Shown piece by piece: positions 22,140 to 32,187 of a stretch of 38,516 bases of DNA. The notes under the pieces are model-generated. The model was not told the origin of the DNA and ran no database searches. It saw only the letters and a program-made list of their open reading frames with translations. Where the stretch lies: positions 1 to 38,516 of the forward strand of contig JAPEVF010000430.1 in NCBI GenBank assembly GCA_029747585.1, written 5' to 3'. Every line of letters starts with the position of its first letter. The stretch's first letter is position 1. The DNA comes from Pleurotus djamor (Eukaryota; Basidiomycota; Agaricomycetes; Agaricales; Pleurotaceae). Both the position numbers and the translations under genes were made by a program.

Positions 22140-22215
22140 GAAGTTTGATGATATTACAGAAGCACCTCTGTATGGCGGCGCGTACAATGTAACAAAGGAA
22201 ACCCAGGCATGTCAT
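22140..22215 (+). repeat. Short dispersed repeat, copy 1
   Basis: Begins TTTGATGATATTACAGAAG and ends near GGCATGTCAT. It resembles 35150-35210 and 35555-35620, which share the TTGATGAT(A/G)TTA(T)AC start, a central TGTACAATG-like block and a final GTCA(T/C). Similarity was judged by eye and is moderate. Confidence 0.35.
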
Positions 22216-22701
22216 AAAAACGTCATCAAACGATCGCAGCACATCAGAGGAGGTGAAGATTCCACTTACAATATGCTGTAAGTAGAGTGAGTTAAGGAGC
22301 AGGTGAGCCTTGGGTGAACCACTAGACGAACGACCACAGAGAGGGCAAAAGGGACCAGGGACGTCGATTTTCTCGACCGTGTAGAGCGTCTCGAAGTGCT
22401 TGGTCGCTCAACGTTCAACATTCAACATTCATCGTTCAACGACAACAGCGGTCTCTGCTCTTCGCGTTCGTTTTTGTTGTGGTCTGGTGCATCAGCATAG
22501 GGGGGTCTTAGTCCTGTGTTCCTGTGGTCATTGATCTGAGTCACGCGTCGTGCCCTAGCGCCTAATTTCGTCTCCTCCTCGTACCTTTTGCAGACCGTGA
22601 CAGCCCAGCTGCCGTGTCCTGTTTTCAAGACCCTATGAAAGCTTCCCCCTGCTCTGAAAACTCTTCCAGTAACTGAAAAGGCACTCTGGATATTTTCGAC
22701 T

Positions 22702-25469
22702 ATGCATGCACCCAGGGCGCGTGTTGCAGGGACAAAGGCTCATTATTTGGACATTCCAATCCTTGACTTGACCGAACCAGACGATGATTTCACCGGGCCT
22801 GCTCGGTCTCAGAAACAACCGCTACGAAATGTGCACACTGGAAGCTTGGACAACATTACACCTGCTGCGGGCGCGTCAAAGGCACAACCTCCTCGATTGA
22901 CCAGTGGCAACGAAAATGCACCCCCCAACCTACCGACGCGCGTGAACGCTAGCGGAGACGCGTCCTCCTCCCAAGCACCATCTGCTGACTCGGTAATTGT
23001 CCACGACACATCCGACATACTTGTACAAGTCCTCGAAGTCGTGCCGGACGTCCAGGTGGCTTACGCCCAGCAATTAATCGAAGAAAACAAGACCATCGAG
23101 GCTGTCTTGAACGCGCTTTTTGAGAATCCTACGTATCCGAAAATTGAGAAGAGCAAGGGGAAACGAAAGGCTGAGGAGCCACTTGGTACTGGGACTGAAA
23201 GGGGAGTACCGAAGCCAAAGGTTGACTACACGGGCGTAGAGAGACCCATTCCCACCGGTACATACTATGATCTGGCTATGGTAAGTTTCAATCAGAGCGC
23301 ATTTGCCAAAGGTCGCAAAGTCGCGCTCAGTTCGCGAACACAGTTTTCCTTGTGAGGAGTTTCGACGCGGTTGTCAGTGGCCTTAGCATCCATAACGAGG
23401 AGCATAACTAGAAGGCTTTGTGACCTTCCTCAAATGCGCTCCAATCATTTCTATTGCTGTCCTCTCTGACTTTCTCGTCCCACTCCAGGAACAACTACAA
23501 ATCGATTTTCCGTTTATCCCCAAGCCCCACATACGTACTGTCTTGCATTCCCGAAAATGCTTCTACGTCCCAACAGTGCTCGAACTTCGCAGACAAGGAC
23601 AGCTTACAACGCCGCCATATCGCAAGAAAACTGTCCCCTATCGATCGAAGGGCAAGCTGAACCCTGCTTCCAACCCCGATTTCTTGCAGGAACTCGAGTG
23701 GTTGCGATCTAGGAAAGAAGAGGAGAAAGATGTTATTTTTCCGGCTGCCTCAAGCTCGAACGCCGGTTCCGCTTCGACATCGTCCGCTCCTGCGATCGAA
23801 GAGGAGGGTGGAATTGATTGCGGCTGTTGTTTCACTGCATACCCATTTGTGCGTCCATCCCAATACTGCTTTCTTTAAGTCGTCTTCACATCCGTTTTAG
23901 GAAAAAATGGTACAATGCCCCGATGCGCACCTCTTCTGTACCGAGTGTATGGTCTCATATTCGGAGAATCTGCTAGGCTCACACAACCCCAACATCATAT
24001 GCATGGATCAATCTGGTTGTAAGCTTCCCTTCCCAGAGTCGGAACTGAGACGTTTCCTGGATGACAAGCTCTGGGAGCTCTACGGTCGCGTCAAGCAACG
24101 CAAAGAAATAGAGGCTGCTGGCTTAGAAGGACTGGAAGAATGTCCCTTCTGCGAATACAAGGTTGTGATTGACAATCCGGACGAGAAGCTTTTCAGATGC
24201 GAAAGGGAGGAATGTGGGGCTGTCAGTTGTCGCGCTTGTAAGAAGTTGGTATGTCGTCGCTTACTTGCGTCCCTCGGTATTCTCGTGCCTAATATCTGCG
24301 TTTCCAGGATCATTTACCGAAAACATGCAAAGGTTCGTCATGGACATAGATCCCATTGATACACTCTCTAATACGGGGTAATGCCCCTTGATTAGAAGTC
24401 TCAGAAGACGTGCAGCTCGGTGGTCAGCACGCTGTCGAAGAGGCGATGAGTACGGGTTTCTTGCATGGGCCTCCGCTCCTATTTAATTGTTCATCTTTTC
24501 AGCCAAAGCACTCCTGCGCAATTGTCCGAAATGCCAGAAAGGTAGGTTTATACCCTTCATACTCGTATTGTCCATTGATGTCCGCCGTCGCCCAGTTTTC
24601 ATCAAGGAATCTGGGGTATGTCTTCGTCTGCGCGATTTTCCAGTTCAATATTCAACGACGGCCCATCAACTTATAGTGCAACAAAATGACATGTCCGAAC
24701 TGTGCAACGCTATCCTGTTACGTGTGCCGCCAGATTATCACGGGTTATGAGCATTTCAACCAAAACGTACTGTATTCAGCCACTTACATCGGTCTGTGTT
24801 CTCAACATCTTTCAATTTACAGCCCAACGCACCTCAACCAAGCGGCACTGCAAATAAATGTTTGCTTTGGGAAGAAGTTGAACATCGCCACGCAAACGAG
24901 GTACGAGATCCCTTCTTCCTCTAACCTATCCTGCACGTCTTCATTCCGTATCACATTTTCACCTTGTGTAGGTCAAAGCTGCCGCGGAACAAGCCATGGC
25001 AAACCTTCGACGTGAAAACCCCGAAATCGATGCAACCGCTATTAAAGTCGATGTACCCAAAGCCCCAAAGCCTCGAGCCAACGCTCCAGGCATGCCTGGG
25101 ATGCCCATGCCTCCAATCATCCCTGTTCACGCCGTGGGGGCAAGGCAAGTCAGACAACAAGCAGAACTGGCCAGACAACAGGCGGAGCGTGCCAGACAAC
25201 AGGCAGAGCTTGCCGCCCATGCGCGTGAGGTCGCTGCAAGGAACGAGGAGCATCGTATTCTGGCCGCTGCAAGAGGTGCTGTTCAACAACCTGCGCAACT
25301 AATGGGTTATCAAGGGATAGTACCGGGTATTCGTGCGCATGTTGGTGGGGTTCAGGTCCCAGTCCCTGTGCATGTTCACTTTGGTGGTGGTGCAGTGCCA
25401 GTCTACGCCCCGGCACCCTTACCAGCCCCCGCTCCTCCGATTGTCCGCAGGAGGGCGCGAAGACGATGA
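22702..25469 (+). CDS. RBR E3 ubiquitin ligase, RNF216/TRIAD3-like
   Basis: RING-between-RING ligase. Ten exons: 22702-23280, 23489-23848, 23901-24248, 24308-24332, 24396-24449, 24503-24541, 24596-24615, 24677-24766, 24823-24900 and 24972-25469 (696 residues). A CUE-like helix pair (VLEVVPDVQVAYAQQLIEE ... VLNALFENPTYPK) precedes RING1 (from C304, CGCCFTAYPFEKMVQC), the IBR (CPFCEYKVV ... CGAVSCRACKKLDHLPKTC) and RING2 (NCPKCQKVFIKESGCNKMTC ... SCYVC). The presumed catalytic, ubiquitin-accepting Cys is C476 in SGCNKM, the first codon of exon 8. The ubiquitin-transfer region is cut by several tiny exons (20-54 nt), so gene prediction can easily miss it. The C-terminus has a Q/A/R coiled-coil (repeated QQAELARQQAER) and a Pro/Val-rich tail ending in RRRARRR. 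Intron 1 is long (208 bp). Confidence 0.92.
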
Positions 25470-26278
25470 ACCTCCAGACGTAACAGGGTATCCTTTTTAA
25501 ATCCTTCCCTCCTCGCATCATCCACTGTCGGTCATATATACCCTCCTCCTTTGACCTCCCATCTTCCTATCCTGCCTTTCGATGCATTTGATTAAGATTT
25601 TTCTACCTCGTTATTGCCCCCTGCCTCTAATGCTTATTGTATTCTTAACCCTCGTGGTTATCTCTTGCACTTACCTGTACGTACATGTCTCTTAAACAAC
25701 ACTTTCAATTTTCAGCATATAAGAATGGTCTTAGGTCGGCCGACAACATATAGGACCGTGAGCATCCCTTGGCTTGGGGGCGCCTATGGCAGAAGTTACA
25801 GCCCAGAACAAGGGTATGTGGAGCCGGGAAAGTTTGTTGATGCGACCAGGTGGCATATCCTATGAGTCCGGGGTTGTCAAAATGTCATTTTACGTTCTCG
25901 GTAAAATGTACAAAGTCAACGAGTCTGGATCCTGTGTCCCCGCTAAGCGCTTCCCTCCTGGTCGCAACATGGACACCACTTCTGTTGATGGTTTACATAT
26001 GGGAGGGTATTATACAATCATAGAGGTAAGGATACAGGATAGAGATGGTGGTTCTAGATGAGGAATTATTTAAATAGATGAGGACGAATGGGAACCTAAT
26101 TTACATGGCAAGGCAGATACAGGTCCAGATAATAAACAAGGCGAAATCACCGAGAGACCGTACATTCGCCGTCATCCGCAGTGACAGCTGAGGTGGTGGT
26201 GGCTTAGTTCGTGACAGACTGATGGCAGCGTGAGGGAGGAAGGAAGCGACCTCGCGAAGAGAAGATACGACGAGACAT
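25470..26278. other. Convergent intergenic region with dispersed repeat
   Basis: Lies between the 3' ends of the RBR gene (plus) and the KEN-box gene (minus). It contains repeat copy 3 (25744-25860). The plus-strand frame 25774-26061 runs through that repeat and is not supported as a gene. Confidence 0.45.
25744..25860 (+). repeat. Dispersed repeat, copy 3 (orphan)
   Basis: Shares CATCCCTTGGCTTGG, AGTTACAGCCCAGAACAAG and a TGTGGAGCCGGGAAAGTTTG-like block with copies 1 and 2, in the same order and orientation. Unlike those copies it is not next to a Cys-rich gene. Confidence 0.65.
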
Positions 26279-27757
26279 TCAGATGGGTCGATACTTCTGA
26301 TAAGGGGGTTGTGAGACGACCGCAGCCCGAGCTTGAGGGTCCGAGAAAGGATGACTGCCGGAATCATCTATCTTACGTTTCTTGCCTGCGGAGACCGAGC
26401 CAGCTGTAGGAGGAAAGGCAGCCGATTCGTCGAGCCCATGGTGGAATTTGCGCTTATTGTTTGGAACATTAAGTGCTTTAGAGATGATAGACTGAGCATG
26501 AGGATGATCATTTTCGAGCTCTCGATTCTTGCTTGCAGAGTTGGCGTGTGAAGCAGAAAGAGAAGTTGAAGGCCGGATAACTGGGACCTGGTCGACGGTC
26601 CGTTTGAAAGCCAGAAAAGGAGGTAGTCGGGAGACCATGGGTGTTCGGGTAAGAGCACGAGGATCATGAGGGGGAGGTGGGATATTCTCCTTGTTCAAGC
26701 TAGACGGCGGAGCGGACGTGGAGACGAGCGGCCTATGTTCGGAACCAATCACATAGTCGGGAGTAGCGCGAGAAAGAGCACTAGGTCCAGGAAGAGGATA
26801 CGAGAGACTCTCCTCGTCCGAGCCAGACGAAGGAGTGGGTGCGGCACCGGCTAGCAGTTCGTGTCCCGGACCAATGAGAGTACGAGGTAGTCGAGTAGGT
26901 TGATGGTATGTGCTATAGTCATCGGAGCCGAGGGCACCTATATGTGCTTTGAGGGCACGTCGAGATACACTGTGTGTAGTACTGTTTGTCGAACCAAGAG
27001 ACATGTTAGAATACTGCACGCCGATTGGCATAGACCTAGCACTCACAAAGGCTCCGCATCGAGATTGGCACTGTATAGTTTCTCGATGATTGGAATCAGA
27101 AGATTGACGAATAAGTCACAGGCTTCATCAGGCGAGATTTCGACAAGGCACACAACGAAGGCCATAAAGCAATCTGCAAAGACATTTTCGTTATATTCTG
27201 GGTCGTCCGACGCCTCTTGGGATATTGACTCAAGCTGCATGCTTTTGCTGAAAGAATACGATATCTTGGGAGAGATAAGGTAGAAGAGCTCAGCTCTGAT
27301 GGAGGTTCTGGAGAGCGCGTACAAAACGAGCTTCTGGGCGTTATGCGGAGAAATAGATAAAGCAGCAAAAGCGGTTTACCTTGAAGCGGGGGTAGTCACG
27401 GAAACCCGTATCCCATGGGCCATGTACCTGACCAAACGCGGTGACGATAAATTTGTGGAGGTAGTCCTGACCTCGCTGGAACCAGCTGGCGTCCATATTC
27501 AGAATGCGACGAGGACCAGAATCAAATAGAAGCGCGAGCTTCTCGCCCAAGATGAGGTTGAACCCTGGTCGAATGGGCACGGCGTGCGAGCCAGAAAGCT
27601 CCTGGAGGACTCCTACGCAGACATGTACAGCGCGACTATAGTGAACTAATTGGATAGGCTGATGGTGGCTACAGGCGGACACGGTCGAATGTCTGGTGGC
27701 AGGGTGTCAGCATTAATCTCAGCAGTTTAGATACGGAGACACCGACGAGTTGATCAT
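26279..27757 (-). CDS. Unknown protein with KEN-box-like motif and nuclear-type basic cluster
   Basis: Not recognised. Proposed exons: 27757-27747, 27692-27380, 27333-27047 and 26981-26279 (437 residues). The 11-nt first exon with a GTCGGT donor is the least certain part. The last intron (65 bp) is supported by a TTCTAAC branch point. The N-terminal ~200 residues look globular (QPIQLVHYSRAVHVCVGVLQ, RRILNMDASWFQRGQDYL, LVLYALSRTSIRAELFYL, then a hydrophobic helix in DCFMAFVVCLVEISPDEAC). The C-terminal half is disordered, with KEN at 301-303 followed by IPPPP, an RxxL sequence near 212 and a KKRK cluster near the end. KEN and RxxL are degrons of APC/C substrates; that this is one is only inference. 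Part of the 5' exon model could change with transcript data. Confidence 0.6.
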
Positions 27758-28272
27758 AGTGGCGGAACGAAGGACTGCCAAGAAGGGTTTCTTGAGGACG
27801 TACTTACAACGCCCCTGTCACTTGACCCTGACATCACCCACGTGGGATTCAAGGGCGACTGCTTCCTAACCCTAACCCTGGCGACGGAGGAGGAGGTGGT
27901 GGTGGTCAAGAGCAAAGAGCGACGCGTCCTGCTTGCGCGCTGCACGAGACCCTGTGACGCCGTCACGCGACAAGGGTCTGGTGCCGGTTCCCACTTCAAA
28001 TCGTTTCGCAAGCGATACAGCGCAAGAATTGACAAACTAAAATATACAAACTCTAGATACATGCTAAAGGTAGAGAATATCCCTAGCAACCAAGGCCAAC
28101 AGGTGCGTGTAGCGTCCGCTACAGGCTGCGAAAGAATTACTAGGGAAATCGGGTGCGAAAAAAAAAAAATTGGGCGCTCGCGCCTTATGTTCTGCAATTA
28201 GCAGTAAGCGCTTGGAGCTTGACTTTGAATTTCAACGCCAATCCTTGGCCAATCCTACTACGTTCAAAACTT

Positions 28273-28280
28273 TATATAAA
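28273..28280 (+). promoter_or_regulatory. TATA-box-like element without assigned gene
   Basis: TATATAAA on the plus strand, about 225 bp before the small frame at 28504. A GTAAGT donor-like site lies between them, so a spliced 5' leader is conceivable. The next certain start codon is at 29030. Confidence 0.35.
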
Positions 28281-28503
28281 CCTCGCAACGCCCTCGTACA
28301 TTTGATTTCTTGAACCTAAAGCTAAAGCTTCACACACGCCTATCTACCTGTGCCCTGGAAAAGACCTGGTGTAAGTTGACCGTCACTTGTTGACAGCAAA
28401 CTCAGGCTCACCGTCGATCATTGTGTCACCATAAAAACCCAAATCCCAGCCACAGAACACAGAAACTCGAGACCGGTGGGGCCGATTTCTCATCCAAGCG
28501 TCC

Positions 28504-28686
28504 ATGACCGTTCATTTGGGTACCAGTCGCACTGAAGGACGCCCTTGCTACACCTGTAGACACCTAATCCCCGTCCAACATAACCAGTCGCTCATGGGGC
28601 GATTCCTGGGTTGGTCTTGCGAGAAGAGGACGCTTCCTTCGGTGCCGCTAGATCGCCGTACTGCATACCACTGTGCGTGCTGTTGA
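28504..28686 (+). CDS. Candidate small Cys-containing protein (uncertain)
   Basis: Sixty codons with an ATG start, six cysteines (CYTC early, CACC at the end) and a TATA-like box upstream. There is no hydrophobic signal peptide and no family resemblance. It may equally be chance or the exon of a larger transcript. Listed because the region otherwise has promoter-like features and no assigned gene. Confidence 0.2.
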   Translation: MTVHLGTSRTEGRPCYTCRHLIPVQHNQSLMGRFLGWSCEKRTLPSVPLDRRTAYHCACC

Positions 28687-29029
28687 GGTTGTTAGCAAAG
28701 ATGGACTCATTGAAAAGATGACGAAGGGACTCACACTCTGTGAAAGTGAGGACATATCCTCGTATGTGATGCGGGCTTTATACTGCAACTCTGTGAGCCA
28801 TGCCGGCGCCGCCACATCTACCGCGTTTTTTGTTGATCATCCATTCAGTCTATGCTGCACCGCCTGGTACGCGTTGTAATGTTTTGTTTGTCGACTTACA
28901 TAAACTTTGGGTCCACTCCAGATCACTTCCAAGATTCATACAAATCAATGGCCCGTGCGTAGCTGCTGCCGTGTTCTTTCTTCCTCGACCGCTTGATTCT
29001 GTAGACTGTCCCTCCTTCCTCCCCGCGCG

Positions 29030-31512
29030 ATGCACAAAGCCACTCTACCACTTCACCCTTTCCACAACTACCTACTCCATTTTAAGTATGACCCTTTCGC
29101 CCTCGACGCCGTCAATGACGAAGACATCGCTATTCTCCAAGAGTTTGTCTCCAATATTGACCCAGACGACCCGCCGACAAACGACTTTTCTGAGTTTGCC
29201 GGCGATGGCGTATATAACAAAGTCATTCGGAAAACAATCACCAACTTTGTAGACCAGTATGCCCCGCATTTCGACGAATGTTCCACACATTCTGCTATAG
29301 AGGTACGGTTTCCTCTAGCAGTGTACACCTCACGCCAATAACACCAATAATATCAATCCAGTTCATGTACCAATGGTTGATAAAAAACGACACTATGGGC
29401 CGTATTTTCGCTAGGACTGGCGTTGACCTCAAGATTGTTCGTCTCAGCAAAAAGCAAGCAGAGGACCTTGCCGCCCACCTCGGAAATATTGCACGGCCGC
29501 CCCCGAAGTTTGTGGCCGATATCATGGAGGCATACAACTGGGCGTTTCTTCGTTCAGCGGGTTGGACCGCGCTTGAACAGCACTACCGGACACAATTTCA
29601 TTTCATAATGCGGGAACTTCTGACCATGTTTAATGACCTAACGATTCTCCTCCCCGACTTCCAACACACGGTCGCCCAGGAGGCCAACCAACGTTGGTTC
29701 GATTTTCATCGCGAAGACATTGATCCCATCTACAACCGCCTCTACCACGCTCAGCTCGCCCGCATACCCATTTCTAACCTTTCAGGGTGGCTTCATCCCA
29801 TCGCAAATGCGTTCCAGAACAACATTCCTCAGTTCAGTTCAAAAAGGGTTTTACGGTGTCCCCACATCCAATGGGCATTCTCTGGGTATGAACACCTTAC
29901 ATATATGTTGCGGACCATGATGGACATGAGATGGCCTGAACACCGAGTGTCTCTACATGGTGGTGCTGCCCATGGAACGGTGAGGGACATATCTTCCTTC
30001 TTCCGCTCGCCTTGACAATTCCCTCCAGCGCTTACAGAACATGATTCTGTGTGATGAATCAATAGCCATCTTCGTGCGCCGGTCAGGCATTTTCGCGAGC
30101 TGGGAGAAAAATGAATCTCCCAAGATTCTCGCCCAACTCTTTTCAGCAGCAGTTGATCGTCTCTGTGAAGCCGACCCCAAAGCTGGAGCGAGGATGATCT
30201 CTGATGTGTTTGGGAGGTTGTTGCGACCTGCGTATGATGTGGCGGCATCCTGGTATGTCTTTGTTTTTGTACTCTTGTCCCTTCTTTTACTCACCAAGTA
30301 TCGGTCGTGTATAGCGGCCCCTGTCCTACCATGCCGTCGCCTCCGTATCGTCTTGTCGCCCCTCGAGTCCGGTCCAAAACCATTGCTTTACCGTCCCCAT
30401 CATTGCCAATGCCAACATCAGCGTCTCACCCAGCCCCTCGGATATCCATGTTGGATCCTGGTGGTACCGATATCCCCTCTCCTTCAGGCGGTACCATCTG
30501 CATCTGGCCAGATATGATGGGAGATTCTGCTTCAGTTCCACCTGCCTCCATGATCGGACGCGCCGTTGAAGCTGCAAGAATCACACATTCCTCGTTTGCA
30601 GCGCCCCAAGTCCCAGGGCCGTGGTGTGAGGAACCAGACGAGGAGGTTATTTTCGCTGCGTCGCAACAGTCCACGATTACGTCCTCCCGCATGGACGACC
30701 CTCTGATCCCAATCAACGACCGTAGTCGTACTATGCGCGTCAACCAACGATCTCCTTCCTTCGGCTCTGCGACGGCGCAGGCAGGTCCTTCCACCTTCAT
30801 CGAAAACCTCGCACGAGCCGGTGGTTCATCTTCAGGTTCCAATGCCGTCCTTCAGACGTCCTCTCGTCGGGGTGATCCCGTTTCTCGACGAGATGACCCT
30901 GCGTTAGTTGGTCAATCATTGTCTTCCACTGGGTACAGGTCCCATCCGAGAGGTGATCCCGCAATCCAACCCAAACGTCGATCCTTGCTCGATCGTTTGT
31001 CCTCGCCTCCTGCAAATGAGATGTCATCACAGGGAAGCTCCCCTTCCCAACTTGACAGTCGCATGACATCTCCGGGGACTTTGTCTTCCAACTTTAGAAC
31101 AATGGCATCCTCTGAAAGCGTTACCCCAGAACCACCGCCCATTTCGATGTCAATAGATAGCTCTTCTGCCTCGTCGCGCGCATCTCAGAGTGACTCCCTC
31201 AGGCAATCCGATAGCCACTCAAGGTCAACGACAGCCAGTACTTCTCCAAGTTATGGCGCCTCTCCTATGGGCTCGCGTGCATTGACGACAGGTGTTTCTC
31301 GTAGTGGAGCTCCGCCTACTGGTCCACGTGCAATGATGGCTGGGAACGGAGTATCTTATCGACGTAGCTCGACCCAGACTAGCAATTACAGGAGATCTTT
31401 GAATTTTCCCTATGAAAGCCGTGATCGACACAGACAGCGTACACGAAGTGGGTCGACTGTCTATGAAAACTATGCTCGAGGCGGAGGGAGGCGGAGGGAT
31501 GACTGGTATTAA
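29030..31512 (+). CDS. Unknown protein, globular N-terminus with Ser/Pro-rich tail
   Basis: Not recognised. Exons are 29030-29302, 29362-29979, 30029-30252 and 30315-31512 (770 residues), with introns of 49-62 bp in consistent phase. The first ~372 residues are dense and helical, with many aromatic residues (HPFHNYLLHFKYDPFALD, FMYQWLIKNDTMGRIFAR, AYNWAFLRSAGW, IFVRRSGIFASWEKNE, GRLLRPAYDVAAS), consistent with one folded all-alpha domain. From about 373 on it is disordered, rich in Ser, Pro and Arg, with many SR/SP sites, and ends in a Gly/Arg-rich RGGGRRRDDWY. That ending resembles RGG RNA-binding tails, but no RNA-binding domain is visible. No transmembrane segment. Confidence 0.72.
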
Positions 31513-32187
31513 CCATCCCAGGTTCCCTTCACACAGTTCAATCCTTGTCGACGTCCAGAGCTGGTCTCTCAACTACCTCATCCATTTACTATGTACTACG
31601 ATCCCATATCACTCTCTTCGTTCGATTGTGTTATCACAGACCATTATCGCGTTACATACTAATCCCTTATTATTATGTTCCCCATTCTTGTTTCATAGTA
31701 TAAAATAGAGTCACATAATTGTATAAGTACTACTACTACCCCGTTTCCCCCTCCTCGAGCCCATCAACTTGCTCCTCAGGCCTCAATGTTCAATGTTCAA
31801 CCCTCATCTTCCCTCAAGTCACCGTTCTCCCACTCATAGATGTGGTGTCATATCGGCCGTCCAAGACATTCAGGCAAAACCCAGAAGCGACAAACAAACT
31901 TCAAACGTAGCCGATAGAAACGAATAAAGGACAGCTATCTCATGATTTTGAACATCCTTAGCTTCGGAGTACCCATGCAGCGCGCTCCGAGTTATAGTCC
32001 AGAACATAAAAGAGGGCCTCGTGGAGCGAGAAAATTTTGCTGATAGACCGTGGCTCAGCAAGAAATAAATTGACAATCAAATATTCAATTCGATGGCGGC
32101 CTGAAGCATTATTGAAGTGGTATCACTTGTGCATGTGAACCCCAATACTAAGTAATACTCACACCGAAATCTCCGGTCTCCAGCCTC
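31513..32187. other. Convergent intergenic region 3' of gene C
   Basis: 3' regions of the 29030-31512 gene (plus) and Cys-rich gene C (minus). From about 31930 it is duplicated near 18740-19040, including repeat copy 2. Confidence 0.45.
31952..32098 (+). repeat. Dispersed repeat, copy 2 (3' of gene C)
   Basis: Contains CATCCTTAGCTTCGG, AGTTATAGTCCAGAACATAA, a GTGGAGCGAGAAAATTTTGC-like block, a TGATAGACCGTG-like block and ATTCAATTC in the same order as copy 1. It is more diverged than copies 1 and 3 are from each other in the central block. Confidence 0.6.

Larger units (their letters stand above)
20872..22701. other. Long upstream region of gene B
   Basis: No certain gene in 1.8 kb. Most of 20872-21870 is recognisably similar to 33927-35130 upstream of gene C, including exact blocks of 25 bp (21733-21757) and 32 bp (21838-21869). 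A possible protein relic lies at 21594-21911 on the minus strand, listed separately. The right part holds the promoter of the RBR ligase gene. Confidence 0.5.
27758..29029. other. Long divergent intergenic region
   Basis: 1.27 kb between the KEN-box gene (minus) and the next plus-strand gene. It holds a telomere-like CCTAACCCTAACCCT at 27865-27879, an A12 run near 28150, a TATATAAA at 28273-28280, a GTAAGT donor-like site near 28371, and a 60-codon Cys-containing frame at 28504-28686 listed separately. Confidence 0.4.

Noticed and set aside
25774..26061. 95-codon plus-strand frame after the RBR gene
   Set aside because: Runs through the dispersed repeat. Homologous repeat copies do not keep the frame, so it is not a conserved gene.
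28149..28162. A12 run as a possible retroposon poly(A) tail
   Set aside because: No upstream processed-gene sequence or target-site duplication is visible.
27842..28201. 119-codon plus-strand frame
   Set aside because: No motifs; starts in low-complexity sequence next to the telomere-like motif and ends by the A-run.
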